The notes beneath the pieces are model-generated. The model searched no databases, was not told where the DNA came from, and saw only the letters and a program-made list of their open reading frames with translations. The position numbers and the translations under genes were made by a program. Source: HK-STAS-PATE-42 sp964461505 (GTDB taxonomy: Bacteria > Patescibacteriota > Saccharimonadia > Saccharimonadales > HK-STAS-PATE-42). Taken from it: DNA of 64,000 bases. Numbering within the stretch: the first letter of the stretch is position 1; every line of letters begins with the position of its first letter. Of the stretch, positions 36,435 through 45,949 are shown piece by piece. The stretch lies in the NCBI GenBank assembly GCA_964461505.1, contig CAYWUW010000002.1, positions 1 to 64,000 on the forward strand. The letters are read 5' to 3'.

Positions 36435-39400
36435 TTATTCTTCTAGACCTGGTTCTTTGGCCTCGGAATTGCGGGCACCGGTTCCTACTGGAATTTTTCT
36501 ACCGATAATTACGTTTTCTTTTAGACCACGTAATTTATCTGTTTTGCCGGTGATGGCGGCTCCAACCAGAACGCGTGTGGTTTCTTGGAAGCTTGCCGCA
36601 GAAAGGAAGCTATCGGATGCAATTGAGGCGCGAGTTAAGCCTAGTAGAAGTTGGGTGTAGACGATTGGTTTTTGCCCATCTTTGATAAGCGTGTCGTTTT
36701 CTTCGATGGCGCTTGCGCGAGAAATGATCTCGCCTGCAGCATAAAGGCTATCACCTGGATCTTCGACTCGGACTCGGCTGAACATTTGGCGGACGACGAG
36801 TTCTAGATGTTTAGCGTTGATGTCGATTCCCTGTGAGGCATACAGAGCTAGAACCTCGTTAATGATGTAGCGCTGAGCGGCCTCGATTCCGCGGTAACTG
36901 AGAACTTCGCTTGGATCGAGCGAACCTTCGGTAAGGCGAGCTCCGGCCTGAACGGTATCTCCATCGGCAACTGCAAGCCCTGTGGCTTTAGAGAAAGTGT
37001 ACTTAGTAGAAGCTTTTTGAGAGGCAGTAACAATGATGTTTTCTGGTGTTACCTCTACTTTTCCGGCAAAGTTTGCAATAAGTTGCTTGGTGTTTTCTGC
37101 GGTGGAAGCGAGAACATCTCCGACCATTACATCACTGCCAGAAGCTACGCGAGCTTGGCGCCCATCAAGCGGGAATTGCTCTTTTCTAGTTTGGATAGGT
37201 GTAACTTGAACGACGACTGTTTCTCCATCTTCCCAGACTGCTACTTTACCATCCAGTTCGGTGAGAGTTGCCTTACCTTTTGGAACGCGAGCCTCTAGAA
37301 GTTCATCTACACGAGGTAGACCTTTGGTAACGTCGCTTTCGGTTGCGGATCCGGCTTGGTGCTTAGTGTTAAGTGTAAGCTGGGTGGTGTTTTCTCCGAG
37401 ACTTTGAGCGGCGATAACTCCAACGGCTTGATTTGGCTGAACGAGCTTTCCAGTGGCAAGATCTGTTCCGTAAGATTTAATATCTACTCCACGAAGGTTA
37501 GAACAAGTTAGAACGCTTCTGATGGTTGCTTCTTGTACTTTGTCATCTTGCTGAAGTTGCTCGGCGAGTTCTTTAGAAATAAAGGTTCCTGCTTTTAATG
37601 TGCCTTCGCTAAGCTTAAGATCTTGCGCTAAGAAACGGCCTTCGAGACGTGAGGAGAATGGGATGCCGATTTCTTCTGCCTCAGAACGGTAAATTACAAA
37701 ACCAGGATCTTCGGAATCTTCATCAACAGTAAAGATATCTTGAGCAATATCAACCATACGACGGGTTAAGTAACCGGCATCTGCCGTTTTAAGTGCCGTA
37801 TCAATTAGACCCTTGCGCGCAGCGGAACTATCGAGGAAGTATTCCACTGGATTAAACCCAGTTTTATAGTTGTTTTTGATTGGAAGAGCGATTTCGCGAC
37901 CGAGTGCATCTACAACGATTCCTCTCATACCAGCTACGTTTTTGAACTGCCCGATGGAACCGCGAGCTCCAGAAACGGCGGCCATTTCCATGCTGGAATC
38001 GATGCGCTTGAATTGTTCTTGAATTGCGGCGGAGATTTTTCTATCAACTGCCTTCCAAGCCTCAACGGTAGCGCGGCGCTTTTCTTCTTCTGTTAATAAA
38101 CCTTCTTTAAACTGTTCATCAATTTCAGTGGCTTTGTTTTCGCCTTCTTCAAGAAGAGTAGGTAGGTTTTTAATGTCGGAGTAGTCATCCATCCCGGTTG
38201 AAAGACCGGATTTGGTTGCCCACGCAAAACCTAGAGACTTAATATCGTTGGCAACTTTAGAAGCACCATTGGCTTCAAACTTTTCGAAAGCAGTTGCCAT
38301 TACAGCTTTGAGGCTCTTGCTGTCCATGGCTTGATTTTGGAATGGGATTTCTTCTGGCAAAATGCTATTGAAGATTAAGCGACCGTAGGTTGTTTCGAGA
38401 CGCTTGCCTCTTACATAAGTGATGATTGGTTGCTGCAAGCTAAGAGTTCCCTTTTGGTAGGCTGCTTCGGCTTCTTGCATGCTAGCAATAACTGGAGCTT
38501 TGTAGTTTTTATCTTCTGTGAATTCTGGGCGGATATAGGTTAAAAAGTAGCAGCCCAAAACTATATCTTGGCTAATATTTAAGATTGGTGAACCATCGGC
38601 GGGCTTTAATAAGTTTAGAGATGCGGCCATAATTTCGCGAGCCTCTTTTTGAGCGGCTTCGGAAAGTGGGAGGTGAACTGCCATCTGATCTCCATCAAAA
38701 TCTGCGTTGAATCCTGCACAGACCAATGGGTGTAGCTGAATAGCGCGACCATCATTAAGCTTAGGTTTAAAGGCAAGAATTCCAAGACGGTGCAAAGTTG
38801 GTGCACGGTTTAGAAGAACATATTTGCCTTCCATAACTGCGTCAAGAGCATCCCAAATGATGGAATCGCGCAGCTCGATCAAGCGGTTAGCTCCTTTGAT
38901 ATTTTGAGCATATTCGTTTTCGATTAACCAACCAATCACGTGAGCTTTGAATAGTTCTAGAGCCATTGCACGAGGCAGGCCACATTCATCAAGTTCGAGT
39001 TCGGGGCCAGAAACGATAACGCTACGTCCGGAATAATCAACACGCTTTCCGAGTAGGTTTCCGCGGAGACGACCTTGTTTTCCTTTTAGAACATCGGTTA
39101 GAGATTTAAGCTTACGGCGACCTCCGGTTGCAGTAACTGCACGAGAGCCACGGCCAGCGTTATCTAATAGAGCGTCGACGGCTTCTTGAAGCATTCTTTT
39201 TTCGTTACGCTTAATTAGTTCTGGAGCTCCAAGAGCAGTTAACTTTTTAAGACGGTTGTTACGGTTGATAACGCGGCGATAAAGATCGTTTAGATCTGAG
39301 GTTGCGAATCTTCCGCCGGAAAGTGAGACCATCGGGCGAAGTTCTGGTGGAATAACCGGGAGAACGGTTAAACACATCCAGCTTGGGTCGATGCCTGCTT

Positions 39401-40262
39401 TGTGAATTCCTTCAAGAATTTTAAGGCGCTTAATAAGTTTTTTATAACGCTGACCTTGAGCTTCTTCGGCTTCACTTCTGATTGATTCGATCAGTTTTTC
39501 GAGATCGATTTCTTTGAGTGCGGCATGAATTGCCTCGGCTCCCATGCTAACCTTAATGGCATCTTTATATTCTTGGGGAAGTTGGGCGTAATCTGATTCT
39601 GTAATTAGGGCAGCCTCTTTAAGGCTATCAAGTTGAGATTTGCGATTTAAGAAGGCTTCGTTTGCTACGTCCATTTCTTTGGAACGAGCTTTGGCGAGTT
39701 CTTTAAGATCGGCTCCTTCTTGGTTAGATTGTTCTTCGAAGCGAGCATCGATTGACTTTTTTTCGGATTCGATGGCGGCATCGAGATCTGCATAAAGTGC
39801 ATCTAGTTTATCTGCATCAACTTTGTTAATCATGTAGGCAGAAAAGTAGATGACGCGTTCTAGAGCTTTGGTGCTCATGCCAAGCAAATGGCTAATAGCG
39901 CTTGGGTTAGAGCGTAGGAACCAGGTGTGAACAGTTGGAACCTCTAGCTTAATGTGGCCCATGCGCTCGCGTCGGGCATTAGAGTTGGTAACAAGACGCC
40001 CTTTTTTATCAACGGCCATATCGCGGGCACGAACTCCTTTAAAGCGTGGGTCGTGCTGAGAGATGTTTTTGGTTGGACCAAAGATTTTTTCGCAGAAAAG
40101 ACCATCTTTTTCGGCGCGCTGAGTTCTATAGTTAATAGTTTCAGATTTGGTAACCTCGCCGTGGGAAAGATCTAGAATTCTTTGCGGAGAAGCAATTGTA
40201 AGCTTAATCTCGTCAAAATCTGATAGTACTGCTGAATCTTCGTTATTGTAGTATGGTGTCAT
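36435..40262 (-). CDS. rpoC: DNA-directed RNA polymerase subunit beta-prime, without the usual zinc cysteines
   Basis: Beta-prime holds the catalytic magnesium. The 1275-residue product has the catalytic NADFDGDQMAVH, the rudder/lid region around LRGNLLGKRVDYSGRSVI, the bridge helix and the trigger loop. Two departures stand out. In the N-terminal zinc region (residues 62-95) all four cysteines are missing: the text runs FGPTKNISQHDPRF then KGVRARDMAVDKKGRL before RRERMGHI. In the second site, normally CxxxxxxCxxC, only the first remains (VLTCSNLRGVDIKSYGT) and the distal partner region reads VDEDSEDPG. The trigger loop reads TQLTLNTKH, where E. coli has TQLTMRTFH. The gene follows rpoB by 39 nt. 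Confidence 0.97.
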   Translation of the reverse strand: MTPYYNNEDSAVLSDFDEIKLTIASPQRILDLSHGEVTKSETINYRTQRAEKDGLFCEKIFGPTKNISQHDPRFKGVRARDMAVDKKGRLVTNSNARRERMGHIKLEVPTVHTWFLRSNPSAISHLLGMSTKALERVIYFSAYMINKVDADKLDALYADLDAAIESEKKSIDARFEEQSNQEGADLKELAKARSKEMDVANEAFLNRKSQLDSLKEAALITESDYAQLPQEYKDAIKVSMGAEAIHAALKEIDLEKLIESIRSEAEEAQGQRYKKLIKRLKILEGIHKAGIDPSWMCLTVLPVIPPELRPMVSLSGGRFATSDLNDLYRRVINRNNRLKKLTALGAPELIKRNEKRMLQEAVDALLDNAGRGSRAVTATGGRRKLKSLTDVLKGKQGRLRGNLLGKRVDYSGRSVIVSGPELELDECGLPRAMALELFKAHVIGWLIENEYAQNIKGANRLIELRDSIIWDALDAVMEGKYVLLNRAPTLHRLGILAFKPKLNDGRAIQLHPLVCAGFNADFDGDQMAVHLPLSEAAQKEAREIMAASLNLLKPADGSPILNISQDIVLGCYFLTYIRPEFTEDKNYKAPVIASMQEAEAAYQKGTLSLQQPIITYVRGKRLETTYGRLIFNSILPEEIPFQNQAMDSKSLKAVMATAFEKFEANGASKVANDIKSLGFAWATKSGLSTGMDDYSDIKNLPTLLEEGENKATEIDEQFKEGLLTEEEKRRATVEAWKAVDRKISAAIQEQFKRIDSSMEMAAVSGARGSIGQFKNVAGMRGIVVDALGREIALPIKNNYKTGFNPVEYFLDSSAARKGLIDTALKTADAGYLTRRMVDIAQDIFTVDEDSEDPGFVIYRSEAEEIGIPFSSRLEGRFLAQDLKLSEGTLKAGTFISKELAEQLQQDDKVQEATIRSVLTCSNLRGVDIKSYGTDLATGKLVQPNQAVGVIAAQSLGENTTQLTLNTKHQAGSATESDVTKGLPRVDELLEARVPKGKATLTELDGKVAVWEDGETVVVQVTPIQTRKEQFPLDGRQARVASGSDVMVGDVLASTAENTKQLIANFAGKVEVTPENIIVTASQKASTKYTFSKATGLAVADGDTVQAGARLTEGSLDPSEVLSYRGIEAAQRYIINEVLALYASQGIDINAKHLELVVRQMFSRVRVEDPGDSLYAAGEIISRASAIEENDTLIKDGQKPIVYTQLLLGLTRASIASDSFLSAASFQETTRVLVGAAITGKTDKLRGLKENVIIGRKIPVGTGARNSEAKEPGLEE

Positions 40263-40301
40263 ATTTTTTTACTCTTACCTTAAGTTTAGTGTTTCTAGAC
40301 T

Positions 40302-43300
40302 TTAAGCTTGATCCTCCTCTGGTTCTGATTCAATTTTATCTTCTAGGGCTTCGCCTTGATTAGCTTCGTCATCTGCCTCGATGGTTGCTTCTGAAAAATC
40401 GGAACTGAGGCCGCTAACATCGATGTCGTTTGGGCTGAGGCTGCTTTCTTGCTGGATGGCCTCTTCAACCTCGCTACTAATTGGAGATTCGGCCTGTGCT
40501 TGTTCTTCGATTACATCTTCTGCTTCGGTTACAACATCATCATCGGAACTTTTAGCGGAAGTGTCACCTTGCTGGGATTGTTCGTATTTATCACCGATAA
40601 GTTGGACGTCAAGGCCGATCCCTTGCAACTCGCTAACCAGAACTTTAAAGCTTTCTGGAAGCCGTGGGCCGACAATCTTTCTAGATTTAACCAGTGATTC
40701 ATAAGCTTTAGAGCGGCCAACCATATCATCAGATTTGATGGTCAGCATTTCTTGCAAGATGTTGGCTACGCCAAATGCCTCTAGAGCCCAAACTTCCATT
40801 TCTCCAAAACGCTGTCCTCCAAATTGTGCTTTACCACCAAGAGGCTGCTGAGTGACTTTGGTGTACGGGCCAATGCTGCGGGCGTGGATCTTGCCTTCGA
40901 TCATGTGTTCTAGCTTGAGCATGTGCATATAACCAATTGAAGTTTGTTCTTCGAATGGTTCACCTGTGCGACCATCAAATAATTGGACCTTGCCATCTGT
41001 TTGGTAGCCGGCTTTTTTAAGTTCTTCTTTAATTTGTTCGGTTGTAACACGGTTGAAGGAAGGTGAGGCAACTTTGTAGCCGAGTGCTTTTGCTGCTAAG
41101 CTTAAGTGCATTTCAAAAACCTGGCCCAAGTTCATACGGCTTGGAACTCCGAGTGGCGTTAGAACCATGTCGACTGGTTGGCCATCTTCTGTAAAAGGCA
41201 TATCTTCAACTGGAAGAATCTTGGCGATGGTTCCTTTGTTTCCGTAGCGCCCGGCAAATTTATCCCCTACTTCGACCTTAGCCATGTGAGCTACAAATAC
41301 TTGCACCTGCATTAAAACATCAGAGCGAAGATCGTGGCCAGATTCTCGAGTAAATATTTTTACATCAACCACTTTTCCGCTTTTGCCGTTAGGCATGCGC
41401 ATAGAAGTGTCTTTAACATCTTTAGCGGCATCTCCGAAAATTGCACGCAAGAGGCGTTCTTCGCCAGAAAGTTCTGTTTCGCCTTTTGGTGTAATTTTAC
41501 CGACTAGAATATCTCCGGCTTTAACTTCGGAACCGATTCCGACAATTCCGAATTCATCTAAGTGGCGGAGGGCGAAATCTGAAGCATTTGGGATATCGCG
41601 TGAAACTTGCTCGCGGCCAAGCTTAGTTTCGCGGACATCAACGGTGAAATCTTCAATATGTATTGAGGTAAATTCATCATCTTGAACTAATCTTTTAGAA
41701 ATAACGATTGAATCTTCAAAGTTGTAGCCTTCCCATGGCATAAAGGCAACTAAGATATCTTTTCCGAGTGCTAGTTCGCCTTCGGCAACGCTCATTCCTT
41801 CGATAATGGACTGACCTTTTTTAACCTTATCGCCAACATTTACGGTAACTTTTTGGTTGATGCTAGTTCCATCGTTGCTGCGTACAAAGTGCTGCGGTTC
41901 GTAAGTTTTTACGCCGCTCTTAAACTTAATTGAAAGACGATTAGCATCGGCATAGGTTACTTCTCCATCTTCTGGAGCAACAATAAGCTGACCTGTGCTT
42001 TTGGCAACTTCGTGCTCGAGGCCGGTTCCAACAATTGGTGGAGCAGTTTTGATAAGAGGAACAGCTTGACGTTGCATGTTGGCTCCCATGAGGGCACGCT
42101 TGGCATCGTTAGTTTCGATAAATGGAATTAGGGCAGCGGGAGTTCCAAGGCTTTCGGATTGAGAGGCATCAATATGGGTGAGTTCTTCAACGCTGACCTC
42201 TTCTGGCTTAAAACCAACGCGAGCAGCAACGCGTTCGCTAGTAATTTTACCAGAATCATTAACTTCGATGTTGGTGGAGGTAATAACGGCATTCTTTTCG
42301 GCCTCGACATCTAGATATTCAATTTCATCGCTAAGCTTAGCTTTAAGAACTTTACGGTAAGGAGCTTCTATAAAACCAAAATCGTTAATCTTAGCGTGCG
42401 AAGCAAGAGTTAGAACCAAGCCGATGTTTGGACCTTCTGGAGTTTCGATAGTACAGATTCTTCCGTAATGTGTTGGGTGAGTATCACGGACTTCGAATCC
42501 GGCGCGCTCTCTAGTTAGACCTCCGCTACCAAGGCTGGTAATGCGCCGCTTGTTAGAAAGTTCGCGTAGGGCATTGGTTTGTTCCATGTATTGAGAAAGT
42601 TGGCCGGTGCTAAAGAATTCGCGTACAGCAGCTACAACTGGGCGGGAATTAACAAGAGAAACTGGAGTGGCGGTTTCAACATCGGCTAAAGTCATGCGAT
42701 CTTTAATGTTCTTTTCAAGGCGGAGTAAGCCTTTGCGGAACTGCTGTTCAAGAAGTTCTCCGACTAGACGTACGCGGCGGTTAGCAAGGCTATCCATATC
42801 GTCGGCTGGTTCTTGGGTAATGTTGAGGCGAATGAGCTCTTTGATAGTGGCAACTAAATCTTCTTTGCGGAGAACGCGCCCTTCTGGTGTAAATGGAGCT
42901 TCAAGCCCGAGGCGGCGGTTAATTTTGTAGCGCCCGACTTTTCCGATATCAAAGCGTTTGAAGTTGAATAGAATGCTATCGATAAGTGATTTGGCATTAT
43001 CAACTGTAGCCATTTCACCTGGTCGGAGTTTGCTGAAAACTTCGATTAGAGCTTCTGAAGAGGAGTTGGTGGCGTCTTTTTTGATAGTTTCTTTGATGTA
43101 GTCAACGTCGCCGTTGTTGACATCTTTAAAAGTATCTTCAATTTCTTTGTTAGAACTAAAACCGACCGCTTTAAGGAAGGTAGTTAGAGGGATTTTGCGG
43201 CGCTTATCAATTTTAACGCTTAGAACTCCGTTGGCGGCGGTTTCGAATTCTAGCCAAGAACCTCGAACCGGGTTAATCTTAGCAGCATAAATGCGCTTGC

Positions 43301-43772
43301 CAAGTGGAGTTTCACTAGAACTAAAAATTACGCCAGGTGAACGCACAAGCTGACCGACCACAACACGCTCGGCTCCGTTAATTACAAAGCTTCCACGTTC
43401 GGTCATCCAAGGGTAAAGCCCCATATAAATTTCGGCTTCACGAACTTCTCCGCTTACTTTGTTGATAAGTTCGGCTTTTATTTTTAGGGCTGCCTCAAAG
43501 GTGGTGTTGTTTATTCTAGATTCGAGCTCTGAGGTTTCTGGCTCTGCAAAGTGGTAATCAATAAGCTTAAGTTCCATTTTTTCTGTTGTGTAATCAGAAA
43601 TGCTGCCAAATTCTGCTAGAACCTCTCCGAGGCCGCGTTCTATAAAATCTTGAAAAGATTTGGTTTGATGTTCAATCTGGTTCGGAAGACCGATGGCATC
43701 AAGGCTCTTATTAAAATATTTGCGATTTGTGTTTTGTGTGATTGTTTTGGAAGCGGATACTTTTGTTGCCAT
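40302..43772 (-). CDS. rpoB: DNA-directed RNA polymerase subunit beta
   Basis: Beta forms the other half of the active-site cleft. The 1156-residue product has the fork and rifampicin region (QLSQYMEQTNALRELSNKRR then ITSLGSGGLTRERAGFEVRD), EDGEVTYADANR, the catalytic-site GEKVKKGQS-like and GDKFAGRYGNKGTIAKILP segments, and GGKAQFGGQRFGEMEVWALE near the end. The last 80 residues are an acidic low-complexity tail rich in Glu, Asp and Ser. The large lineage insertions of proteobacteria are absent. Confidence 0.98.
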   Translation of the reverse strand: MATKVSASKTITQNTNRKYFNKSLDAIGLPNQIEHQTKSFQDFIERGLGEVLAEFGSISDYTTEKMELKLIDYHFAEPETSELESRINNTTFEAALKIKAELINKVSGEVREAEIYMGLYPWMTERGSFVINGAERVVVGQLVRSPGVIFSSSETPLGKRIYAAKINPVRGSWLEFETAANGVLSVKIDKRRKIPLTTFLKAVGFSSNKEIEDTFKDVNNGDVDYIKETIKKDATNSSSEALIEVFSKLRPGEMATVDNAKSLIDSILFNFKRFDIGKVGRYKINRRLGLEAPFTPEGRVLRKEDLVATIKELIRLNITQEPADDMDSLANRRVRLVGELLEQQFRKGLLRLEKNIKDRMTLADVETATPVSLVNSRPVVAAVREFFSTGQLSQYMEQTNALRELSNKRRITSLGSGGLTRERAGFEVRDTHPTHYGRICTIETPEGPNIGLVLTLASHAKINDFGFIEAPYRKVLKAKLSDEIEYLDVEAEKNAVITSTNIEVNDSGKITSERVAARVGFKPEEVSVEELTHIDASQSESLGTPAALIPFIETNDAKRALMGANMQRQAVPLIKTAPPIVGTGLEHEVAKSTGQLIVAPEDGEVTYADANRLSIKFKSGVKTYEPQHFVRSNDGTSINQKVTVNVGDKVKKGQSIIEGMSVAEGELALGKDILVAFMPWEGYNFEDSIVISKRLVQDDEFTSIHIEDFTVDVRETKLGREQVSRDIPNASDFALRHLDEFGIVGIGSEVKAGDILVGKITPKGETELSGEERLLRAIFGDAAKDVKDTSMRMPNGKSGKVVDVKIFTRESGHDLRSDVLMQVQVFVAHMAKVEVGDKFAGRYGNKGTIAKILPVEDMPFTEDGQPVDMVLTPLGVPSRMNLGQVFEMHLSLAAKALGYKVASPSFNRVTTEQIKEELKKAGYQTDGKVQLFDGRTGEPFEEQTSIGYMHMLKLEHMIEGKIHARSIGPYTKVTQQPLGGKAQFGGQRFGEMEVWALEAFGVANILQEMLTIKSDDMVGRSKAYESLVKSRKIVGPRLPESFKVLVSELQGIGLDVQLIGDKYEQSQQGDTSAKSSDDDVVTEAEDVIEEQAQAESPISSEVEEAIQQESSLSPNDIDVSGLSSDFSEATIEADDEANQGEALEDKIESEPEEDQA

Positions 43773-44193
43773 AAAAAACTTAACTCTTTAACTTTGAACT
43801 TGAATTTAATCTTGAATTTAATCTTGAACTTAACCTGACTTAAGACTTATATCTGACTTGAACTTAATCTCTAAGATTTTAGATTAGCTCTTATAGATTA
43901 GCTCTTAGATTTAATAACTAGATTTTAGATCTGGTTATGTAACTAAGCCTTTTGCTTTAAGACTCTAAAATAAAACGAGAACTTTTTTTACTAAGCTGAG
44001 CTGAGCTGAGCTGAGAGAAAAAAAGACGTTTAGAGTTTTTGTGAGATATGTTTGTTTTGGTGGAAGTTTCCCTATTAAAGACGAGTGATCTGCTCGTTAA
44101 GTTCTTCAAAAACTACTTCGTTAAGCTTAATTGTAACATAGCTTGCTAGAATTAATCTAGAGTTTTTAGACTCAGTTTTTTAGAGTTGAGATT
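43773..44193. other. 421-bp rpoB upstream region with tandem repeats
   Basis: No gene is visible. CTTGAATTTAAT-type 12-bp units repeat three times (43799-43834), a TTAGATTAGCTCTTA unit repeats twice (about 43879-43908), and CTGAG repeats four times (43996-44015). A TACAAT box (complement, about 44129-44134) is a possible rpoB -10 without a clear -35 box. One TAAGCTTAA motif occurs near 44123. Confidence 0.55.
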
Positions 44194-45015
44194 TCAGGGT
44201 TGAGATTTTTTAAAAAGTGGAGCAAGGCCAGCCAGAATTATTAAGCTTAATGTGGTTGCAATAATAATTTGGAGCGGGTTGATGGTTCCGGCGGTTTTAG
44301 GTGGAGCCGGTGTTGGGCTTGAAGATGGAGTTGTAGTAATGGAGCTTGACTCTGGGCAGTTTGCTCCGCTTGCTTCTACGTTCTGGACGGTGGCTTGAGC
44401 AGAAAAAGCACCACTACCATTATCTTCGTCAAGTGCTTGCAGTATAGCTATCCCAAATTGGTCAGTGGAATCTTCTGGTATGTTCCATTCAGCTTCTAGG
44501 GCGTAGTTTGAAGGGCTCTCTTTTGACCACACATAGATACCATCTGGGTGATCATTACCGAATGCGGCCAAGTTATCGGTTCCTTGAATTATGGAATTGA
44601 ACTCTTGCAGAGCCGTACCGCCACTAGATATTTTGTAAAGCATTAAGATTAACCCATAACTTGAGTTACCTGTAAGAGAGGCGGGATCTGTAGCTCCAAC
44701 TGCTTTTATCTTAAGTTTAGTGGTGCATGCTGGCAGAGAATTAATGCGCCAGGTATAAAAGGTTCCGGTTCCGTTTGCCTCGCTTTGTTCCTCTGCTGTT
44801 GCTAGCGGAGTGGCGCCGGTGCCGTGAACAAACATATCCTGCAATGCGTATGGGCTAGATTCATTAAACTTAGGGTTGTCAGATTCGTTAACAGTTAGAT
44901 TGTTGGTTAAGTTCTGGCTACTTGCCGCTGTAGGGAGAGTGAAGGATAGAGTGGCGATAAAAACAGTTAGAAACAGAGCGCAAACACAAAGAACCGGTTT
45001 TTTAAGTTTAAACAT
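44194..45015 (-). CDS. secreted protein with C-terminal membrane anchor, unknown function
   Basis: The 273-residue protein has an N-terminal signal (VLCVCALFLTVFIATLSF), a middle Ser/Thr/Gly-rich domain with GTGTFYTWRINSLPACTTKL, a Ser/Thr/Pro linker (SITTTPSSSPTPAPPKTAG) and a C-terminal hydrophobic helix with a short basic tail FKKSQP. The PPKTAG before the helix resembles the APKTG of the beta-propeller protein at 56402 and may be a sorting signal. It ends with TGA, one of two clear TGA stops. No family recognised. Confidence 0.7.
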   Translation of the reverse strand: MFKLKKPVLCVCALFLTVFIATLSFTLPTAASSQNLTNNLTVNESDNPKFNESSPYALQDMFVHGTGATPLATAEEQSEANGTGTFYTWRINSLPACTTKLKIKAVGATDPASLTGNSSYGLILMLYKISSGGTALQEFNSIIQGTDNLAAFGNDHPDGIYVWSKESPSNYALEAEWNIPEDSTDQFGIAILQALDEDNGSGAFSAQATVQNVEASGANCPESSSITTTPSSSPTPAPPKTAGTINPLQIIIATTLSLIILAGLAPLFKKSQP

Positions 45016-45308
45016 TTTGAAAAAAGGTTAGGATTAGACTGTTGATGTAAGCAATTCTTTTTCGGGATTTTATAAGCAATGAATCTCTGGGAAGAAGAAA
45101 TACGATGTTGGAAGTTGAAACTTCTCTAGTTAGTGCTTAAGTTTAGCAGCTAGGTTTAGCAATATGCAAGTGTAAATAAGTTTAAGACTTGATGCAAAAC
45201 TTAAATATGTAGGATTTATGGCCGCATTTAATGGTAATGGAGTTAGATCTGAGATTAGAATTTCTTACTAAAATAGAGAGAACTTTTTGTTAAGATAAAA
45301 AGAGTTTT
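45016..45308. other. 293-bp divergent intergenic region
   Basis: It separates the leftward secreted-protein gene from the rightward kinase-like gene. I see AT-rich sequence with TTAAGTTTAG variants of the iterated motif near 45138, a TAAGAT box about 15 nt before the ATG at 45309, and no gene beyond a 17-codon frame at about 45220. Confidence 0.5.
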
Positions 45309-45899
45309 ATGTTTATTCAACCTAGAAGCACGGAGTTCAGTTTTTTAAGCTTAGTAAAGGAATGCGCACGGAAGCTGATTCATGTTGGTTCTTGCTTAGC
45401 GGCTTTGTGGTTGGTGCAAAACAATTATCTAATTTTAGAATTAATGTTTTTGCCAGTGATTGCACTAGGATTTTACATTTCGGAAAAAGTGGAGTTTTTG
45501 GGCAAAACGCTTTCTTTTGGAAACAGGCGGAAGTGGGGAGGAATCTTGCTGGCGATTGGCTTAAGCTTAGTTATGTTAGCTCCGGTGGAATACGAGGTTA
45601 AAAAGTTTGCGATTCTTGTTTTGATGATTGCCGATGTTTTGGCCTCGATTATTGGCAAGATTGTTCCGGTTAGAAGAGTGGAGGTTTTGGGTGCTTATAA
45701 ATCTTTAGGTGGAAGCGTGGCGTTTGGAATTGGAGTTCTAATTGCCTTAAGTTTAAGCGGAGGTTTAAGCTTAATCCCTGTTTGGAAGATCGCCTTAAGC
45801 TTAATCATTTTAGAGGTTGCCGAATTTTTGAACTGGCGCGGAATCGATAATATAACTTTGCCAATTGCTAGTCTAATTTTAGGAATGATGATCTTCTAA
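45309..45899 (+). CDS. dolichol/phytol kinase-like (CTP-dependent lipid kinase family) membrane protein
   Basis: The 196-residue protein has about six hydrophobic segments. The family landmarks are KECARKLIHVGS near the start, then IADVLASIIGKIVP and YKSLGGSVAFGIG, and RGIDNITLPIA at the end, as in SEC59/VTE5-like polyprenol kinases. The likely reaction is CTP-dependent phosphorylation of a polyprenol or other isoprenoid alcohol at the membrane. The substrate is inference. Four TAAGCTTA motifs encode Leu-Ser-Leu in its helices. Confidence 0.75.
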   Translation: MFIQPRSTEFSFLSLVKECARKLIHVGSCLAALWLVQNNYLILELMFLPVIALGFYISEKVEFLGKTLSFGNRRKWGGILLAIGLSLVMLAPVEYEVKKFAILVLMIADVLASIIGKIVPVRRVEVLGAYKSLGGSVAFGIGVLIALSLSGGLSLIPVWKIALSLIILEVAEFLNWRGIDNITLPIASLILGMMIF

Positions 45900-45949
45900 A
45901 AGTCTTTCTTAGATTTTATTGAAGATTGTGAGATTTGAGAATTTGATAA

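Noticed and set aside
45220..45272. 17-codon rightward frame before the kinase-like gene
   Set aside because: Too short, with no clear ribosome-binding site or regulatory codon pattern.
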